A stretch of DNA of 26,264 nt from a virus: positions 1 to 26,264 of the IMG/VR virus record IMGVR_UViG_3300042322_000122; one strand, written 5' to 3'. The first letter of the stretch is position 1. Each line of letters starts with the position of its first letter. This document shows, in pieces, positions 23,507 to 26,264 of this stretch. The notes below the pieces were generated by a model that was given only the letters and a program-made list of their open reading frames with translations, was not told where the DNA came from and did not search any database. Made by a program: the position numbers and the translations under genes.

Positions 23507-24216
23507 GTCTGCTCGACAGAATGGAACGCATTTCAGAACGTGACGAAAGACTATCGAGGTACAAAGAGGAGTCAAAACGAATAGCCTCTCTCGGTCTTGC
23601 AAGGTCTCCAGAAAATCAATACGACAGAGAACTTGGTGTATATGTTCCACGTTCCAGATTAATAGGCTTCGACGGAATAGTTAGGGCTGGAAGAACTGTT
23701 GACCAGGAACCGCTTAAAAAACCAAAAAACTCTACGTTCATGAAAATGACACATGCATTCACGAGCCTAAGGCGTGCTGGAGTGGACGCAAGATGGAATG
23801 TTACCGTTCCTGAAGCAGACACGCGCGTTGGGTACTTTTGCTCGCTTTCATATCCTTACGTTGGCCCCCGTGTAACTCACTGGCGAGCTGCTGATGTAAC
23901 AAATGAATCAATCTCTACGGGCATACAGTGGGGGCAAGACTGGGAACCAATACAAGATGCTGTTGATTTTGATAGCTTCAACGGTGCAGAAGAAGTATTC
24001 ATTACGACTCTTGCTGAGCATGGTATAAGAGCAGAAGTGTACGAAGAGTGCGACGATAACAAGATAATAAAAGTAATTTTTCGTGGAGAAGGAAGCCTCT
24101 GTGGTGCGAGATGGGTATGGACGGACTACGCCTTTTCGAGCAAGAGGGTCGATGCTCCGGAAATAGGTTCCTTAATTACAGACACAACCCCATACATGGA
24201 AATGTATACAAACTAG
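23503..24216 (+). CDS. Hypothetical protein
   Basis: A 237-residue protein. ATG at 23503 overlaps the preceding TGA and has AGGAAAG about eight bases upstream; an in-frame GTG at 23494 is an alternative. The N-terminal 40 residues are a charged helix (LLDRMERISERDERLSRYKEE). The rest is mixed with many Trp and Tyr (RVGYFCSLSYPYVGPRVTHWRAADV, IQWGQDWEPI, CGARWVWTDYAFSS in parts), suggesting a compact beta-rich fold. No family recognised. The last G of the stop codon is the first base of the following tRNA. Confidence 0.65.
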   Translation: MSLLDRMERISERDERLSRYKEESKRIASLGLARSPENQYDRELGVYVPRSRLIGFDGIVRAGRTVDQEPLKKPKNSTFMKMTHAFTSLRRAGVDARWNVTVPEADTRVGYFCSLSYPYVGPRVTHWRAADVTNESISTGIQWGQDWEPIQDAVDFDSFNGAEEVFITTLAEHGIRAEVYEECDDNKIIKVIFRGEGSLCGARWVWTDYAFSSKRVDAPEIGSLITDTTPYMEMYTN

Positions 24217-24289
24217 GGCCCTTAGCTCAGTTGGTTAGAGCGCCGGACTCATAATCCGTTGGTCCTGGGTTCAAGTCCCAGAGGGCCCA
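24216..24289 (+). tRNA. tRNA with CAT anticodon, probably tRNA-Ile2 (lysidine type), alternatively elongator Met
   Basis: A 74-base cloverleaf: acceptor GGGCCCT/AGGGCCC, D stem GCTC/GAGC, anticodon stem CCGGA/TCCGT (one C-T mismatch at its outer end), loop CTCATAA, T stem CTGGG/CCCAG with loop TTCAAGT, discriminator A. Anticodon CAT is at 24250-24252. From memory the sequence is closest to E. coli tRNA-Ile2 (ileX), and it has the C4-G69 and C5-G68 acceptor pairs used by the lysidine synthetase TilS. It would then read ATA. A Met tRNA cannot be excluded. No CCA is encoded. Confidence 0.92.
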
Positions 24290-24322
24290 CCGATAAATTT
24301 AAACAAACGCAGAAAGAAGACA

Positions 24323-24592
24323 ATGTCTAACCAGTCGTCAATGACTTATGGAGCAAATCGGCTATCCATTGAAACCGTCCTCAGGATGTTTGCTGAAAAA
24401 GAGCTAGCCGCAGGAGACATTGGAGAGGTATGTGGGTTTTCTCGCAAGACCTACTATCGATTCAAGCAGTACGGAGTCTCCCTGGAGTGGGCTGAGAAAA
24501 TCGCCCATAGCCTTGGGCTCCACCCTACAGAGATTTGGGGTACGGCGTATTTGATGTCCTGTGCTGCCGAAGAAGCGGAAAATGGGCACTGA
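24323..24592 (+). CDS. XRE-type helix-turn-helix protein
   Basis: An 89-residue protein with a single helix-turn-helix domain (residues about 18-72). The core is IETVLRMFAEKELAAGDIGEV, CGFSRKTYYRFKQYG as the recognition part, and LEWAEKIAHSLGLHPTEIWG, an ending typical of XRE/Cro-like or phage excisive-type regulators. No dimerisation or protease domain follows. The ATG has AGAAAGAAG upstream. Just before it, at 24290-24301, lies a half-copy of the palindrome found ahead of the next genes, so it may be under shared control. It belongs to the right-end regulatory block. Confidence 0.75.
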   Translation: MSNQSSMTYGANRLSIETVLRMFAEKELAAGDIGEVCGFSRKTYYRFKQYGVSLEWAEKIAHSLGLHPTEIWGTAYLMSCAAEEAENGH

Positions 24593-24795
24593 GCCATTTC
24601 CGGCATTTGGGGCCCTCTACGGCCCGCACAACCCCGCTGAGGGCACCCCACGCCCGCCCGGCCGCAACTATCCGGCATCGTTAAGTTGTATTTAACAATC
24701 CAGCGCGTAGCGCTCCGCGAAATTTTTAGAAAACAGCATCAAACCCCCTAAAGTCCGATAAATTTATCCGAAAGAGACCAGAGGAGCCAATATTT
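24593..24795. promoter_or_regulatory. GC-rich gap with inverted repeats and operator-like palindrome before the LexA-like gene
   Basis: This 203-base gap starts GC-rich (about 24597-24675) and becomes AT-rich. It contains GTTAA (24680-24684) with TTAAC (24692-24696), and AGCGC-GTA-GCGCT (24702-24714). It also contains the perfect palindrome GATAAATTTATC (24757-24768) ahead of the LexA-like gene. The ribosome site AGGAG precedes 24796. Clear promoter hexamers could not be fixed. Confidence 0.55.
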
Positions 24796-25092
24796 ATGGG
24801 TAACCCACTTCCATTCACCCCCACGCACGATGGGGTCACTATGCGTCACCGAGAGATGGGCCTACGCCTACTCAAGTTCGTCTACGAATACCGCGAAGAG
24901 AACGGATTCCCCCCATCCGTACGAGAGATATGTGCCGCTCTGGGGTACAACTCGTCAAGCTCCGGCAAAACAGTGCTGGAAATGGCAGAAAAGCGCGGCT
25001 GGCTGCAGGTAAACACGAAAATCCCACGAGGAATCAAGATTCTGGAAGAAGGAATGGCCGTGCTGCAGCAGGAAATTCTGGAAAGTCAATAA
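24796..25092 (+). CDS. LexA-type DNA-binding domain protein lacking the S24 peptidase
   Basis: A 98-residue protein. Residues 17-85 align with the winged-helix DNA-binding domain of LexA: REMGLRLLKFVYEYREENGFPPSVREICAALGY in sections, SSSSGKTVLEMAEKRGWL and a wing IPRGIKI. LexA normally continues for about 120 residues with a Ser/Lys self-cleaving domain; here only a short helix (MAVLQQEILESQ) follows. It therefore cannot be cleaved in the usual SOS manner and may be a constitutive repressor or a competitor at LexA-like sites. AGGAG nine bases before the ATG fits the start; an internal ATG (M16) is less likely. Palindromes lie before and after it, suggesting self-control. Confidence 0.85.
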   Translation: MGNPLPFTPTHDGVTMRHREMGLRLLKFVYEYREENGFPPSVREICAALGYNSSSSGKTVLEMAEKRGWLQVNTKIPRGIKILEEGMAVLQQEILESQ

Positions 25093-25106
25093 AAAACGCC
25101 CCCTTT

Positions 25107-25120
25107 GGATAAATTTATCC
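25107..25120. promoter_or_regulatory. Perfect palindrome GGATAAATTTATCC, candidate operator
   Basis: This 14-bp perfect palindrome lies between the LexA-like gene and the gene at 25181. Together with the following bases it repeats the site at 24757 over 20 positions with one mismatch. A small inverted repeat, ACTAC-TCCT-GTAGT followed by ATTTTT, lies just downstream and could be a weak terminator or second site. Confidence 0.6.
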
Positions 25121-25180
25121 GGAAGAGCTGACTACTCCTGTAGTATTTTTAGCGAGGGAACCGACACTAAGGTAAACATC

Positions 25181-25387
25181 ATGACCCTACGAGACCCCAA
25201 CGAGTACATGCCCGAAACCGTAGAGCGATTCAGGGGTTACGACCACCCTAAAGCACGTGTCTACGTCGAGTACTACGACCAAAACGGTCACTTCCCTCCG
25301 GGAATCTGGGAAGACGTGCAAATACTAGACATGCAATTCAATATGCAGATTGCAATGGGTGAACGACCTGAGGATTTAGAAGAATAA
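25181..25387 (+). CDS. Small hypothetical protein
   Basis: A 68-residue acidic protein (RFRGYDHPKARVYVEYYDQNGHFPPG, then EDVQILDMQFNMQIAMGERPEDLEE). The ATG has AAGG about seven bases upstream, and codon use resembles that of the LexA-like gene. No family or motif recognised. It lies 60 bases after the GGATAAATTTATCC palindrome and is the last credible gene before the repeat region. Confidence 0.6.
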   Translation: MTLRDPNEYMPETVERFRGYDHPKARVYVEYYDQNGHFPPGIWEDVQILDMQFNMQIAMGERPEDLEE

Positions 25388-25560
25388 CCCCCTCGCATTT
25401 AGAAGAACAAACTCTTACCTCTGGGGAGTTTGGATAAATCTATTGGAGATTTGGTGAGCTTGAAAAATTTCAAACTTGACCCCCCCAGGAATTTAGGGCT
25501 GTGTGGCAAGGGATTCGGGGCTACAAGGCACCCATTTTCAGAGGGCACGACATCATTTGT
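25388..25560. other. Non-coding leader into the repeat region
   Basis: I see no credible gene here. The region holds a degraded copy of the operator-like palindrome (GGATAAATCTATTG, 25432-25445, 11 of 14 positions) and TTGAAA-AA-TTTCAA (25460-25473), a near-perfect palindrome. A C-tract (ACCCCCCC) follows. It may carry a promoter or other regulatory site reading into or away from the repeats. Confidence 0.5.
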
Positions 25561-26264
25561 ACAGCGCAACCACTACACATCACACACTACCAGCACGCAC
25601 AGTCACACACACAATCGCAGTGAGCCCACATAGCACACGCAATGACATAGCACATCATCAGCATTAGTACATCATCACGAAATGCCGTTATGGGTTTATG
25701 GGTTCACGGGTCTATGGGTCAGTGAGTACACACACCACACACCACATCAGTACACACACGCAGTACACATCACATCACACGCACACACGCAATGTCGTAT
25801 CACACATCACATCACACGCAATCGCATACACATACGCAATCGTTATCGCAATGTCAATCGTCATCACATCACACATCATTCATTAGTACACATCACATCA
25901 TTCATTGACATACATACAATCGCATACGCAATCGCATACACATCACATACACATCATCATTAGATACATCACATCATCATCATCACGCATACATAGATGA
26001 CATCATCATCACATACACACATCACATACATAGATGACACACACATCATCACATCATCATTGACTCATCACATCACATCACGCACACATAGGTACATACA
26101 TAGGTACATCACATCACGCATCACATCACGCATTGACATAGGCACATAGGTAATCGCCTAGTGCTATGGGTTGCCTATGGGTAATCCATACACACCCACC
26201 TACAGAGGTACACATACATACATAGGTACATAGGTACACACACCTACCTACACACGCACGCCTA
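25560..26264. repeat. Low-complexity CACAT/CATCAT repeat region
   Basis: About 700 bases of degenerate short repeats built mainly of CACAT, CATCAT, ACGCA and CATAGGTACAT units, continuing to the window edge. It is very poor in G on this strand: in 25921-25980 I count 4 G against 19 C. Longer exact copies are embedded: CAATCGCATACACAT at 25819-25833 and 25929-25943, CATACATAGATGACA at 25988-26002 and 26025-26039, and TATGGGT at several places. Open frames across it give only His/Thr-rich products of the repeat and are not genes. The type suggests an expanded satellite-like, possibly structural or origin/packaging-associated, region. Confidence 0.85.
25692..25718 (+). repeat. Four-tract G-quadruplex motif with 8-base period
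   Basis: Four GGG runs (25692-25694, 25700-25702, 25708-25710, 25716-25718) are each separated by exactly five bases (TTTAT, TTCAC, TCTAT). This fits the G3-N5 quadruplex pattern on the + strand. It is the only G-rich stretch in the otherwise G-poor repeat region. Related TATGGGT copies recur near 26165-26182. Confidence 0.8.

Noticed and set aside
25430-25633. An open frame of 67 codons beginning in TTG and running into the repeat region
   Set aside because: No ribosome site, and its C-terminal half is simply translated repeat (His/Thr-rich).
25682-25963. His/Thr-rich open frames across the repeats
   Set aside because: They arise because the low-complexity sequence lacks stop codons in some frames; there is no start signal or normal residue mix.
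25560-26264. CRISPR array
   Set aside because: There are no regularly spaced identical repeats with unique spacers; the region is degenerate short tandem units.

Overview
The window is part of the genome of a tailed double-stranded DNA phage that most likely infects an actinobacterium. Phage identity rests on an HK97-fold major capsid protein, a terminase-small-subunit-like protein, a Twinkle-like primase-helicase and endonuclease VII. The actinobacterial host is inferred from a WhiB-type Fe-S regulator, a family largely confined to Actinobacteria and their phages, and from two tRNA genes without an encoded CCA tail. Base composition is moderate rather than GC-rich and AGA and ATA codons are common, which would fit a low-GC aquatic actinobacterium; that last step is inference.

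Layout. (1) 1-7962, + strand: eight tightly coupled genes (TAATG and ATG/TGA overlaps) upstream of the capsid gene. The first, cut by the window edge, is a modular protein: DEDDh exonuclease, a domain of unknown function, then a RelA/SpoT-type (p)ppGpp synthetase-like domain, with the same RLSSGE hexapeptide at both junctions. The others are phage-specific proteins of unknown function. (2) 7963-10168: the capsid gene with its own leader and a strong terminator, then a lone aspartyl/asparaginyl-hydroxylase-like oxygenase closed by a second terminator. (3) 10217-12281, +: a cysteine-containing structural-type protein, a staphylococcal-nuclease homologue and a small four-cysteine protein. (4) 15314-12274, - strand: two small genes and a class II (B12-dependent) ribonucleotide reductase. 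(5) 15339-20914, +: a lysine-rich histone-H1-like protein, a zinc-binding-type protein, WhiB, primase-helicase, terminase-small-like protein, ribbon-helix-helix protein, an HEXXH metallopeptidase and two tiny ORFs. (6) 21095-20892, -: one small basic protein. (7) 21225-25387, +: accessory genes with a PD-(D/E)XK nuclease, endonuclease VII, two tRNAs that may both read AUA, an XRE-type HTH protein and a LexA-type DNA-binding domain without its protease. Related GGATAAATTTATCC-type palindromes lie in front of these last genes. (8) 25388-26264: no credible gene. It holds about 700 bases of G-poor CACAT/CATCAT-type low-complexity repeat, including a four-tract G-quadruplex motif.

How the parts fit: WhiB, RHH, XRE and LexA-like proteins would govern transcription. 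The reductase supplies dNTPs for replication by the primase-helicase, and the nucleases would process DNA intermediates. The tRNAs would serve the ATA-rich accessory genes; the capsid gene contains no ATA codon. The two most unusual items are the exonuclease/RelA-SpoT protein with repeated linkers, and the right-end block of palindromes, LexA-like gene and satellite-like repeat.
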